Source: CAVUOA01 sp963742955 (GTDB taxonomy: Bacteria > Bacteroidota > Ignavibacteria > Tepidaquicellales > OLB5). From it: a stretch of 64,000 nucleotides of DNA. The translations under genes were made by a program, and so were the position numbers. The notes under the pieces are model-generated. The model saw nothing but the letters and a program-made list of their open reading frames with translations. It did no database searches and had not been told where the DNA came from. The DNA is taken from positions 868,001 to 932,000 of the forward strand of contig CAVUOA010000009.1 in NCBI GenBank assembly GCA_963742955.1, given 5' to 3'. This document shows positions 1-8,422 of this stretch, in pieces (position 1 is the stretch's first letter; the number at the start of each line of letters is the position of its first letter).

Positions 1-103
1 GTTTTTTAATTATATTTGTATTCGAATTAGAGGTGAAAGGAGCCCAGTAGTCAGAGAAAAGCTACAAATTGTCTTGTAAGGTAATCTATTAATTAAACAA
101 ATG

Positions 104-126
104 TCCGGTTAAGCCGGATGGGAGGG
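104..126 (+). promoter_or_regulatory. Small hairpin and Shine-Dalgarno before first gene
   Basis: A 5-bp stem (TCCGG 104-108, CCGGA 113-117) sits directly before a purine-rich GGGAGGG run at 120-126 and the ATG at 132. The hairpin abuts the ribosome site and could modulate initiation. Only the hairpin and the SD are seen; regulation is inference. Confidence 0.3.
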
Positions 127-131
127 CAAAT

Positions 132-383
132 ATGAAGCCGCAAGTTAAATCAAAGAGCGAAAATCCATTAAGTGAGCTGATAGACGATGAAACTTATAAC
201 AACCTCAAAAAATATAAATTACTCGATGAAAAAGCCATAAGAGACTATAAAATACGGCAGATGTATAAGGATATGAGAAGAGAAATGAGCGCCGGTGAAG
301 CTATCGATAAGATTCAGGAAATGTTCCCGTATTTACAGTTTGATACCATAAGAAAAATTGTTTACCAGGTAGCAAAGAAATAA
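132..383 (+). CDS. Small helical HTH-like protein, unknown function
   Basis: An 83-residue, charged, all-helical protein with a clear SD (GGGAGGG) 6 bases before the ATG. The C-terminal half (about 40-80) alternates charged and hydrophobic residues as a trihelical DNA-binding fold would, ending in DTIRKIVYQ, which could be a recognition helix. There is no signal peptide or membrane segment. I do not recognise a named family; a small DNA-binding protein is an inference from helix pattern only. nadE follows 60 bp downstream on the same strand, so co-transcription is possible. Confidence 0.6.
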   Translation: MKPQVKSKSENPLSELIDDETYNNLKKYKLLDEKAIRDYKIRQMYKDMRREMSAGEAIDKIQEMFPYLQFDTIRKIVYQVAKK

Positions 384-442
384 CAGCTGGGTTCGGTTCC
401 TAATGGCTCGAAGAAGTTTTTTAATGAATTCAGGCAAATAGA

Positions 443-1300
443 TTGGAAGCATCAAACAGTTCTTTAAAGTCAGAAATTTTCATTCCCCCTGTTAATCAGA
501 CACTAGTAAAAGTTCTTGTTGATTTTATAAAACAGGAACTCGGCAGGTTCGGCATAAAAAAAGCCGTAGTCGGATTATCAGGGGGAATTGATTCTTCAGT
601 AGCAGCATACCTCGCAGTAAAAGCACTCGGGAAGAAAAACGTATCAGGATTAATACTCCCCTATAAAACAAGCAGCAAATCAAGCATTAGTGATGCCTTT
701 ATTATTACTCAAAAGCTCGGCATTAAAACCAAAATTATTGACCTCACTCCAGCCGCAGACGGTTTAATTAAAACAATCGGTGACGAAAAAATTGATAACG
801 TGCGCAAAGGAAATATTCTTGCACGGTTAAGAATGATTGCTTTGTATGACCATTCAAGCAAAGTGGGGGGACTTGTTATCGGCACAGGTAATAAAACCGA
901 AATACTGCTCGGTTATACAACCCTGTTCGGTGATGCCGCCTATGCGGTAAATCCTATTGGTGATTTATACAAAACTCAGGTCTGGCAGTTAGCAGAATTA
1001 CTAAAAATTCCCAAATCAATTATAAAGAAAAAGCCATCGGCGGATTTATGGGCAGGTCAGACCGATGAACAGGAGCTTGGCTTTACATATAAAGAAGCTG
1101 ATAAGCTGCTGTATTATTTAATCGATTGCCATTACTCCGATAAAGAATTGAAAGAAGTTGGTTTTAAAACAGAGTTTATCAAACGGGTTAAATCAATTAT
1201 CCGCCGCAACCAATTCAAGCGGGTCCCGCCGTTAATAGCAAAAGTCTCTAACCGCACAATAAATATAGATTTCAGGTATAACAGGGATTGGGGAAGCTGA
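443..1300 (+). CDS. nadE: NH3-dependent NAD+ synthetase
   Basis: Makes NAD+ from nicotinic acid adenine dinucleotide, ATP and ammonia, the last step of NAD synthesis, in the cytoplasm. The PP-loop motif SGGIDSS is at residues 46-52, TGNKTE lies mid-protein, and the conserved PSADLWAGQTDE segment is near residue 200. At 285 residues it is the short ammonia-dependent type without a glutaminase domain. The frame opens just after an in-frame TGA at 425; the first usable codon is TTG at 443 and no ATG occurs before the catalytic loop, so a non-ATG start is likely. Confidence 0.93.
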   Translation: MEASNSSLKSEIFIPPVNQTLVKVLVDFIKQELGRFGIKKAVVGLSGGIDSSVAAYLAVKALGKKNVSGLILPYKTSSKSSISDAFIITQKLGIKTKIIDLTPAADGLIKTIGDEKIDNVRKGNILARLRMIALYDHSSKVGGLVIGTGNKTEILLGYTTLFGDAAYAVNPIGDLYKTQVWQLAELLKIPKSIIKKKPSADLWAGQTDEQELGFTYKEADKLLYYLIDCHYSDKELKEVGFKTEFIKRVKSIIRRNQFKRVPPLIAKVSNRTINIDFRYNRDWGS

Positions 1301-1302
1301 TA

Positions 1303-1336
1303 CAATTACAAATTACTAATTACGAATTACAAATTT
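1303..1336. repeat. AATTACGAATTAC-type dispersed repeat, copy 1
   Basis: The strand reads ATTACAAATTACTAATTACGAATTAC-like decamers immediately after the nadE stop. The same string appears inside the sorting domain of the next gene (3495-3522) and, inverted, at 38651-38690 beside tRNA-Arg. Confidence 0.6.
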
Positions 1337-1343
1337 TAGAGGA

Positions 1344-1371
1344 GGGCTTGATTTATCGAGCCCTTTTTTAT
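1344..1371 (+). terminator. Rho-independent terminator after nadE
   Basis: GGGCT / AGCCC arms around an ATTTATC-type loop, followed by seven Ts. It ends the nadE transcript. Confidence 0.75.
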
Positions 1372-1632
1372 TTATTGTGAAGGCTGGAATCCGGATAATT
1401 AAATTGTTAAGCAGAACCCGAGTGTCCAGCCGTTTGAAGTTTATCAAACTTTTATATATTTAAAATTACGGAAAAACACCTTTAACCCCACCGTGTCCCT
1501 TTTTTTGCATTTTGAAATTAGATAAATCAATATATATTAGATTAATATCTTCAAGTATTTAAAAGGAGAAGCACCGGCATATAACTTCTACGCTCAACTA
1601 ATTCATATTTCTAAACTTTTAAACTTACAAAT

Positions 1633-3705
1633 ATGAGAGCAATAATCTGCGCAATACTTCTTCTGACTACATCAGTTTACTCACAATGGATAAAACAAAA
1701 CCCGTTTAATCCTTACAGAAATATATACTCAGTTGATTTTGTAAATACCTCAACAGGGTGGTGCGTTGGTGACTCCGGGGTTATTATTAAAACCACAAAC
1801 GGCGGCGAAAACTGGATTTATCAAAATCTGCCTTCAGGAGTAAGCCTGAAATCTGTAAAATTTGTAAATGATAATACCGGATTTGTTTGCGCTGATTCCG
1901 GAAAAATCCTCATTACTACGAACAGCGGGTCAAGCTGGCAATACCAATTAACCGGAAGAGATAAAATTCTGCTTAGCTTATATTTTGTAAATCAAACAAC
2001 CGGATTTTGCGTCGGCTGGGGATGCATACTTAAAACTACAAACGGCGGAAACCTCTGGACAGTAAATCACATTAATGAATCATGCTATTATCCGGATGTT
2101 TTTTTTATAAATGAGCAAACCGGTTGGGTAACAGCGGTTCAAGGATTTCCGGCTGCAGTATTCAGAACAACAGACAGTGGTGTAAGCTGGGACACATCCG
2201 GCGTAAACGGACTAAATGGAATTACAAACAATATTTTTTTCATTAATCAGAATACCGGATGGATAACATTTTCTGAAAGCTCTTATAAAATCGGAAAGAC
2301 TACTGATGGGGGCACCAGCTGGACCGTTTTTATTCCCGGACCGGATATTATTTCTTTTCATTTCTTCAACGAAAATACAGGCTGGGGATTTGGACATGGA
2401 TTATTTAAAACAACCAACGGAGGAGAAAACTGGGATTCCTATGCCCCTTATTATTACTCGACTCTGAATAGCGTCTGCTTCGTAAATCAATCAACAGGAT
2501 ATACTGCCGGAGCTACAGGAGTTCTTCTTAAAACAACAAATTCCGGACAGGGCTGGCAGAATTTCCCGCCGGAAATTCAATCTGAACTTTATAAAGTAAA
2601 TTTCGACAACGCAGATTATGGCTTAGTAATAGGAGAGAATGGCTCAATCGGTAAAACAACAAACGGAGGCATGAATTGGGTACGCAAACGCTCTGATATA
2701 ATTGAAGGTTTACATGGCGTGTGTTTAACCGGGAACAATGTTTCTTACATTGCCGGTGAACGAGGAGCAATTCTAAAATCGACAGATGCAGGGGAAAACT
2801 GGAGTATATTGACTTCCGGATCGAACTCTAATTTTACAGATATAGAATTTATTAACGAAAACACAGGTTGGGTTTGCGGTGACTCAGGCACTGTTATGAG
2901 TACAACCAACGGCGGAAATAGTTGGATAAGAACCATAAGCGGATTAGACAAAAGATTCTGGAGAATCTGCCCACTCAATAACACGATAATTTTTGCTTTA
3001 GGGGAATCTGGATATTTCTACAGGACAACAAACGCAGGACAAAACTGGACTAATTTGGCTTCAGATTCAACAGATAATTATATTGATATTAATTTTATTA
3101 ATGAATTTACCGGTTGGATAGCTAAATCGGGGGAATTCAAAATTCTAAAAACAACAAACAGCGGAAACAATTGGTTAAGTATATCTTCGGATCTGAATAC
3201 AACAATATTAAGACGAATACAATTTATCAACGAGAATACAGGCTACGGACTTTGGAATTGGTTATACAAAACTACAAATGGCGGTGTAAACTGGATTTCG
3301 AAAGTGATTGCACCAACTGCAATAGATGGTTTTAGATTTGTGGATGCAAATACAGGATGGGCTGTTGGTTCCGATGGTTCTATCTACAAAACCACAAACG
3401 GCGGATTGATCCCTGTAATCAATATTTCAACCGAAGTGCCAAAGTCGTTTGCGCTCCATCAAAACTACCCCAACCCGTTTAATCCAACTACAATTATCAA
3501 TTACGAATTACCAATTACGAATTATGTGAAATTAACGGTATATGATGTTCTTGGAAAAGAAATTGATGTACTTGTAAATGAAAAACAGCAGGCAGGCAAA
3601 TACTCTGTCTCATGGGATGCCTCCAACTTCCCCAGCGGCGTGTATTTTTATAAACTTGAAACGGACGGGTTTGCTGAAGCTAAGAAAATGGTTCTGATAA
3701 AATAA
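1633..3705 (+). CDS. YCF48/BNR-repeat secreted protein with T9SS sorting domain
   Basis: A 690-residue exported protein. Residues 1-18 are a signal peptide ending VYSQ. About 14 repeats of roughly 45 residues follow, each with a TTNGG-x-x-W motif next to an NTGW/NTGF motif, typical of YCF48/BNR beta-propellers. From about 600 the protein has a linker, NYPNPFNP, then a T9SS type A sorting domain ending in KKMVLIK. It should cross the outer membrane by T9SS and be surface-attached or released. The substrate is unknown; propellers of this kind usually bind proteins or sugars. The sorting domain carries an odd ITNY insert encoded by a dispersed DNA repeat. Confidence 0.88.
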   Translation: MRAIICAILLLTTSVYSQWIKQNPFNPYRNIYSVDFVNTSTGWCVGDSGVIIKTTNGGENWIYQNLPSGVSLKSVKFVNDNTGFVCADSGKILITTNSGSSWQYQLTGRDKILLSLYFVNQTTGFCVGWGCILKTTNGGNLWTVNHINESCYYPDVFFINEQTGWVTAVQGFPAAVFRTTDSGVSWDTSGVNGLNGITNNIFFINQNTGWITFSESSYKIGKTTDGGTSWTVFIPGPDIISFHFFNENTGWGFGHGLFKTTNGGENWDSYAPYYYSTLNSVCFVNQSTGYTAGATGVLLKTTNSGQGWQNFPPEIQSELYKVNFDNADYGLVIGENGSIGKTTNGGMNWVRKRSDIIEGLHGVCLTGNNVSYIAGERGAILKSTDAGENWSILTSGSNSNFTDIEFINENTGWVCGDSGTVMSTTNGGNSWIRTISGLDKRFWRICPLNNTIIFALGESGYFYRTTNAGQNWTNLASDSTDNYIDINFINEFTGWIAKSGEFKILKTTNSGNNWLSISSDLNTTILRRIQFINENTGYGLWNWLYKTTNGGVNWISKVIAPTAIDGFRFVDANTGWAVGSDGSIYKTTNGGLIPVINISTEVPKSFALHQNYPNPFNPTTIINYELPITNYVKLTVYDVLGKEIDVLVNEKQQAGKYSVSWDASNFPSGVYFYKLETDGFAEAKKMVLIK
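3495..3522. repeat. AATTACGAATTAC-type repeat inside a coding sequence, copy 2
   Basis: The stretch reads AATTACGAATTACCAATTAC and continues into CGAATTAT, matching the intergenic repeat at 1303-1336. It encodes NYELPITNY at the first strand of the T9SS sorting domain. Confidence 0.6.
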
Positions 3706-3757
3706 ACTGCTGATTCCTCTGTTTACAATCACTGATTTCAATGATTTTTTTCGTAGT

Positions 3758-3780
3758 CGAGCCCTTTAAGGGCTCGTTTT
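3758..3780 (+). terminator. Terminator after the YCF48-repeat gene
   Basis: Near-perfect palindrome with CGAGCCC / GGGCTCG arms and TTTAA loop, followed by TTTT. Confidence 0.7.
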
Positions 3781-3887
3781 AATTAATGTACAAAACCATA
3801 AAGGGTTCGGAATCAGCATTTCACATTTCCATTATATCATACATTTTACGTTGAAAATCCCCTATTTTTAGCCTATATTTATTTTCT

Positions 3888-5672
3888 ATGCCTAAAAAAT
3901 TAATATTTATTGCCCTTTTTGCCGTGGTTTTTGCAGTATCTGTTTATTCACAGTCACAGGGTCAATATGATGTAACTACTGTTATGAAAGACAGGTTCTT
4001 TGATAAAGACGGTAAACCCCTTACCGGTAAAGGCGTTGTTATAGGTGATGTTGATTCAGGAATCGATATCTTTCACCCGATGTTCTTTTTTGCCGATGGC
4101 GGTGAATTCAACTGGATTGATGTGAACGGTGACGGAAAACTTACACTCGGCACAGATGGCGTTGATTTGAACGGTAATGGAAAGATTGATGATGAAGAAG
4201 TATTAAGATATCTCGAAATGAAAGATTATACATATCAAATGCTTTCGGGTATGGACCCGAGAACATATAATCCTCAATTCGACTTTCTTTACGTTGATAA
4301 AAACGGAAACAAAAGACGTGATTACGGTCCCGGGGCAGGCTTCACTGAGAAAGACCCCTGTTACGGCGAGCCGTTTTTTATAATTGAAGACGCTAACAGT
4401 AACGGAAAGCTTGATAAAGGCGAGAAGCTCGTAATGCTGAAAACCTCCAAAGTCCGGGCAGTTAGAGAACGTGACGGAACTGTCAGGCGCAGAGGAACAG
4501 ATTTAATATATACTGAAGAAGACAGCTCGGGTCACGGAACAGGTGTTGCAGGCTTAATGCTCGGGGGACATTCCGGTGTTGAAAAAATTCAGGGTATTGC
4601 ACCCGATGCTGAGTTAGTTGTTGCAAGCATACGGTACAATTATACACCCCGTTTTGTCAGAAACTTCCCTGAGCTTATTGATTTTCTGAAAAATGAAAAC
4701 ATAAATATTCTGCTGTTCGAAGACGGCGAGTGGATGTGGGAATTTATGGACGGCTCAAGTCCCGAAGAACAATTGGTTGATTCAATATCAAGAAATGGAA
4801 CGTTTGTTGTGGGCGGCTCAGGCAACTTTGCTGACGGCAAAATGATGATTATTGATTCACTTCTCACCGTTGGAACACGTTCATATAAAATTGACTGCCC
4901 GGAAATTACCGAAGGGAATACAAATAACGGAGTTTTTGTTTCGTTCCTGTGGACCGGTGACGGAGAGAATACGTTTAGCATACAAACACCTGATAAAGAA
5001 AATTCACCTGATATAACCGGCGGAGCCGATTTCATTAAAATCGGTAAATATAATATTGCATATGCAGAGGAAATTTCTCCTAAAGGAACAAAAATGTTTA
5101 AACTGGGCTTGTCACGCTCAGATTCAGGCTCGGTTGGCGGTTCGTGGAAGTTTACCGTTAGTAATTCCTCCCCTCTTGAACTGCGCGGATATGTTGTAGA
5201 CGTCTCTCAGGGCTGGGAAGGAACATCGCATTGGATTTCACCAAAAGTAACGGGTTCTTCCAGTATTTGTTTTCCTTCAACAGCAGACAGCCTTGTTGCA
5301 GTTGGAGCATATGTAGTTAACTTCGGCTGGTTTGATAGGATAGGTGACCTGGCATCATACAGCAGCAGGGGTTATAACATCGACGGTAAGCTTGGAGTCG
5401 ATATCACTGCGCCGGGACATACAACATTTACAACTAAGAAAAATTTCGGGTGGGATGTATTCAGCGGAACAAGTTCAGCAGCGCCGCATGTTGCAGGATT
5501 AGCTGCTTTAATGCTTCAGTATAATCCTGCTCTGACAGGCACAGAAATTAAGGAAATAATTAACAAAACCGCAGAAAAAGATTATTTTACCGGAGATACT
5601 CCCAACCCAAGCTGGGGTTACGGCAAACTGGATATGGAAGCGGCACTTAAATATTTAACAAGTAATTATTAA
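3888..5672 (+). CDS. Secreted subtilisin-like serine protease (S8)
   Basis: A 594-residue exported protease. Signal peptide at 1-21 (ends VYSQ). The catalytic triad is complete: Asp56 in GDVDSGID, His216 in SGHGTGVAGL, Ser529 in SGTSSAAPHVAGL. Between Asp and His lies an insert of about 150 residues containing Ca2+-binding-like loops (DVNGDGKLTLG, DLNGNGKIDDEE, DANSNGKLDKGE). The His-Ser spacing is also long, with a beta-rich insert near 330-440. There is no T9SS sorting domain, so it probably stays in the periplasm or leaves by another route. It is flanked by the YCF48 gene and rpsR, with no obvious operon. Confidence 0.92.
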   Translation: MPKKLIFIALFAVVFAVSVYSQSQGQYDVTTVMKDRFFDKDGKPLTGKGVVIGDVDSGIDIFHPMFFFADGGEFNWIDVNGDGKLTLGTDGVDLNGNGKIDDEEVLRYLEMKDYTYQMLSGMDPRTYNPQFDFLYVDKNGNKRRDYGPGAGFTEKDPCYGEPFFIIEDANSNGKLDKGEKLVMLKTSKVRAVRERDGTVRRRGTDLIYTEEDSSGHGTGVAGLMLGGHSGVEKIQGIAPDAELVVASIRYNYTPRFVRNFPELIDFLKNENINILLFEDGEWMWEFMDGSSPEEQLVDSISRNGTFVVGGSGNFADGKMMIIDSLLTVGTRSYKIDCPEITEGNTNNGVFVSFLWTGDGENTFSIQTPDKENSPDITGGADFIKIGKYNIAYAEEISPKGTKMFKLGLSRSDSGSVGGSWKFTVSNSSPLELRGYVVDVSQGWEGTSHWISPKVTGSSSICFPSTADSLVAVGAYVVNFGWFDRIGDLASYSSRGYNIDGKLGVDITAPGHTTFTTKKNFGWDVFSGTSSAAPHVAGLAALMLQYNPALTGTEIKEIINKTAEKDYFTGDTPNPSWGYGKLDMEAALKYLTSNY

Positions 5673-5701
5673 ATTAGTATATATAAATCTAAAAATCCAA
5701 A

Positions 5702-5995
5702 ATGAAGAAAAAGAAAAAAGAAACTCTGAAACAGTACAACGGCTTGCAGATGCAGAATGCAAGACAGCAGCAGCCAAGAAGAAAAAAAGCTGACCCGTTA
5801 AAAACACGAGGTATTAATTATATTGATTTTAAGGATATTAAGCTTCTGTCTCGTTTTGTTAACGAGCAGGGAAAGATTCTTCCGTCAAGAATTACAGGAA
5901 TCAGTTCAAAGATGCAGCGCCAGCTTACTCTTGCCATAAAAAGAGCAAGACATCTCGGCTTAATGCCGTTTGTAAGTGATGAGTTCAGGTCATAA
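5702..5995 (+). CDS. rpsR: 30S ribosomal protein S18
   Basis: Component of the small ribosomal subunit platform, binding beside S6. The 97-residue sequence has the family core from about residue 38: YIDFKDIKLLSRFVNEQGK, then SRITG and the basic RQLTLAIKRARHLGLMPF segment. The N-terminus is a lysine/glutamine-rich extension of about 35 residues. S18 is usually encoded with rpsF, ssb and rplI; here it stands alone, 29 bp after the protease gene. Confidence 0.95.
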   Translation: MKKKKKETLKQYNGLQMQNARQQQPRRKKADPLKTRGINYIDFKDIKLLSRFVNEQGKILPSRITGISSKMQRQLTLAIKRARHLGLMPFVSDEFRS

Positions 5996-6020
5996 ATCCT
6001 TTCGGGGTAATTAAAATAGA

Positions 6021-6107
6021 CCGTCTCAAAAAATGGAATCTTAAAATTTTCAATTTGATTTTTACAGGATTTCCGCTTCAGGGGAATAACAAACTTTTTT
6101 TGAGACG
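6021..6107. mobile_element. MITE-like element with 13-bp terminal inverted repeats
   Basis: CCGTCTCAAAAAA (6021-6033) is matched exactly by its reverse complement at 6095-6107, giving an 87-bp unit with perfect 13-bp ends and no coding capacity. Inside (6067-6090) is a diverged copy, 20 of 24 bases, of the GGATTCCCGCTTCGCGGGAATGAC-type palindrome seen complete at 23116-23139. The size and structure suggest a small non-autonomous element or an IS remnant; no clear target duplication is visible. Confidence 0.4.
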
Positions 6108-6139
6108 GATTGTTTTTTGGTCAAACCACATTCACAATA

Positions 6140-6913
6140 ATGTTCATAGATACCCACGCACATCTTAACTACCCGGATATACTAAGTAATGTTGACGATG
6201 TAATCCATCGGGCAGAAGATGCCGGTATAGAACGTATCATCGTGCCTGCAACAGATTACAACTCCTCTCTGGAAATAATTGAGCTAATCCAAAAACATAA
6301 AATCTTATATGGCGCTATCGGCATACATCCGACCGAGCTTACAGGATTTAACGAAAAACAGCTTCACGAAATAAACGAGCTGGCAGTGTCTGATAAAATC
6401 TGCGCTATCGGAGAAATCGGGCTCGACTATTACCGGAAACCATATGATAAAACCTTACAGCAATATGTATTAAAGGCTCAGCTTCAAATTGCAGTAAACA
6501 GAAACCTGCCTGTTATACTTCACAACCGTGAATCATCCGAAGACCTTATGGAAATTGTTTCGGAATTCTCTGAAGGACTAACAGGGCAGTTCCATTCATT
6601 CAGCGGTAATGAAGAGATGTCAAAGAAATGCATAGAGTTGGGATTTTATATTTCGTTCACGGGCAACCTTACATACAAACCTAATGCTCAAACATTAACA
6701 GCTTACAATATAGTGAAAGAAACATCGCTTGAGCACATGCTTCTCGAAACCGATACACCTTATCTGCCTCCTGTGCCCTTCCGCGGCAAAAGAAATGAAC
6801 CTTCTTACGTTGTTTACACCGCACGGAAAATAGCCGAGCTAAAAGGAATTTCTGTTGAAGAGGTTGGAAAGCAGACAACTTTGAACGCGAAAAAACTATT
6901 CGAATTAAAATAA
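6140..6913 (+). CDS. tatD: TatD family metal-dependent DNase
   Basis: A cytoplasmic metal-dependent hydrolase of the TatD amidohydrolase-like family, linked to 3'-5' DNA/RNA exonuclease activity. The metal-binding motif THAHL starts at residue 5 (His6, His8), GEIGLDYY provides Glu92, HNRES gives the next His, and LLETDTPYL supplies the last Asp. The frame is open upstream to a TTG at 6110, but that would read out of the inverted repeat, so the ATG at 6140 is chosen; it gives the usual 257 residues. A strong bidirectional terminator follows. Confidence 0.93.
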   Translation: MFIDTHAHLNYPDILSNVDDVIHRAEDAGIERIIVPATDYNSSLEIIELIQKHKILYGAIGIHPTELTGFNEKQLHEINELAVSDKICAIGEIGLDYYRKPYDKTLQQYVLKAQLQIAVNRNLPVILHNRESSEDLMEIVSEFSEGLTGQFHSFSGNEEMSKKCIELGFYISFTGNLTYKPNAQTLTAYNIVKETSLEHMLLETDTPYLPPVPFRGKRNEPSYVVYTARKIAELKGISVEEVGKQTTLNAKKLFELK

Positions 6914-6917
6914 AAAA

Positions 6918-6938
6918 AAGCCCGCATGAAGCGGGCTT
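6918..6938. terminator. Bidirectional terminator between tatD and the lipoprotein
   Basis: AAGCCCGC and GCGGGCTT arms with a 5-base loop; A-run before and TTGAAAAATTT after, so it can serve both convergent genes. Confidence 0.75.
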
Positions 6939-6956
6939 GAAAAATTTAGTTTGATT

Positions 6957-7638
6957 TCATCTTACAAAATGATTATCCCCGATTTTATTTAATTTAATAT
7001 CGACTGTAATCCTAATTCCATCAGAGTCATATTCAGGCGAATATACGGATTCAATACGTTTGATAAGAAAAACTCCAAATACCCTGTAACCACCGCTCTG
7101 GCCATATGCATATTTACCGGACAAATAGAATGAATAAACTGGTTTACCAGTCTGTCCTAAATGAAAATATCCCCAAACACCATTTCCGTAGGTATCTACC
7201 GAAGTGAAATCAGTCGAATCAAGTTTATTATTGGAATCAGGTATAACGCTTAATGTATCGAACCTGTCTAAATTAGAATAAATCCTATAAAATTTCGTAC
7301 TAAATCCGGTAGCATCTTTTGTATAATCCCCTGATCGGAAGTAGAAATTGGTAGTATCATTGGTAAAATCAATAAGTTCCATATCTTTTGTTGTATCAAG
7401 TTGTCTAACCGGAATTCCTTCCCATAAATTTATTCCCATATAACTTGTATCGTTTGTCCCATGAAACCAATATGAAGCCGAAACATTACTATATATAATG
7501 ACATTTGAATCTACAGTTACCGGAGGAGGTGTTTACAACACCGCTGTCGTTGCAGCCCGAGGTGCTTACAATTACAGCTAATGCTATCACAGGTAATAAT
7601 AAAAGAAATTTGCTCTTAATAATTAATTTAAAATTCAT
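6957..7638 (-). pseudogene. Lipoprotein of unknown function, frameshifted
   Basis: From the ATG at 7638 (SD-like GGAGAAC just upstream) the sequence reads a lipoprotein signal peptide ending in a lipobox Cys (VSTSGC). It continues to about 7535 and then hits a stop in that frame. A one-base shift within the GGAGGAGGTGTTTACAACACC region joins it to an open frame reading PPVTVDSNVIIYS and then the 160-residue main body. The body is beta-rich and has no family I recognise. The clean continuation implies a single indel, real or from sequencing. Confidence 0.6.
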
Positions 7639-7696
7639 AAAGTTCTCCTTGATTTGTTATAAATTATTCTTTAAATGTTTATATAGTAACTTATTG

Positions 7697-8380
7697 TCAG
7701 AGCACAAATTTAATGCCCGTATAAACAAAAACCGTAGACGTCCTGATACTTTTAATTGCTTCGTTATTACCAAGATTGTTAAGACCGCCGTATTCATATT
7801 TAACGCCAAGCAGAGCTCCCAGATGTTTCTGGAACATGTAAGCCCCCTGAACATCGCCTGTCAGACCCAGGTCAAAGTTCTTGACTTCAAACGGTACAAC
7901 AGGAGCATCATTATTCTGAGAAAGGAGCAAACCAAAATACGGTCCGAAATTACCTGCTAATATCACTTTTCCTAAATCAATATCAAAATAAAAAAGAAGC
8001 GGGATATTAAAATATTTAAAATCGGTAGTTTCGTTTTTAATTGTTTCAAAACCTTTGGAAGAATACTGTAATCCCGAAGTAAACCCAAAACCGAGGAAAT
8101 CTATTGAAACAATTGCACCGATGTTCGGTCCCAGTTTGCTACTGGGATTGCTGAGGTTTTGTGTTGTAGAGTCGACTCTGTTCAGAGTAAAATTAGTTTT
8201 TGAGGAACTAAGCCCAAGCTGTATATCTATATTTAAATTAAATATTTTGTTCTTTGCAGCCTTCATATTCTCAACCTCTTTAAGGAAGGGTTTATCCTTA
8301 AGACCATCACCGGAATACGCAGGTGCATTAAACGCGAAGAAAGCAAAAAACAGAATGAACGAAAGAAAATATTTCTTCAT
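7697..8380 (-). CDS. PorT-like outer-membrane beta-barrel protein
   Basis: A 227-residue protein with signal peptide (1-23, ending APAYS) and alternating hydrophobic strands after residue 48, ending in a terminal strand with aromatic and Leu residues (YTGIKFVL). Motifs such as GAIVSIDFLGFGFTSGLQYSSKG resemble the OMP_b-brl_2 / PorT-like family of eight-stranded outer-membrane barrels common in Bacteroidota. Ligand unknown. It lies between a lipoprotein and the DUF4835 gene on the same strand. Confidence 0.7.
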   Translation of the reverse strand: MKKYFLSFILFFAFFAFNAPAYSGDGLKDKPFLKEVENMKAAKNKIFNLNIDIQLGLSSSKTNFTLNRVDSTTQNLSNPSSKLGPNIGAIVSIDFLGFGFTSGLQYSSKGFETIKNETTDFKYFNIPLLFYFDIDLGKVILAGNFGPYFGLLLSQNNDAPVVPFEVKNFDLGLTGDVQGAYMFQKHLGALLGVKYEYGGLNNLGNNEAIKSIRTSTVFVYTGIKFVL

Positions 8381-8422
8381 TAAAATTAAGTTTAGTTTAT
8401 AAATATAATAAAACTCTTTTGG

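Larger units (their letters stand above)
1301..1632. other. Intergenic region between nadE and the YCF48-repeat gene
   Basis: This 332-bp gap holds a short AATTACGAATTAC-type repeat (1303-1336), a terminator (1344-1371), and a 7-bp inverted repeat GGCTGGA (1382-1388) / TCCAGCC (1425-1431) enclosing 36 bases that could fold as an RNA stem. No open frame with coding character is visible. The remaining sequence before 1633 is AT-rich and presumably carries the promoter, which I cannot place. Confidence 0.5.

Noticed and set aside
1382..1431. Riboswitch between nadE and the YCF48-repeat gene
   Set aside because: Only a single 7-bp stem with a large loop is seen; no known riboswitch motif, and the downstream gene is not metabolic.
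7505..7960. Open plus-strand frame of about 150 codons over the lipoprotein start and the PorT-like gene
   Set aside because: It is antisense to two genes with clear signal peptides, and its composition is not protein-like.
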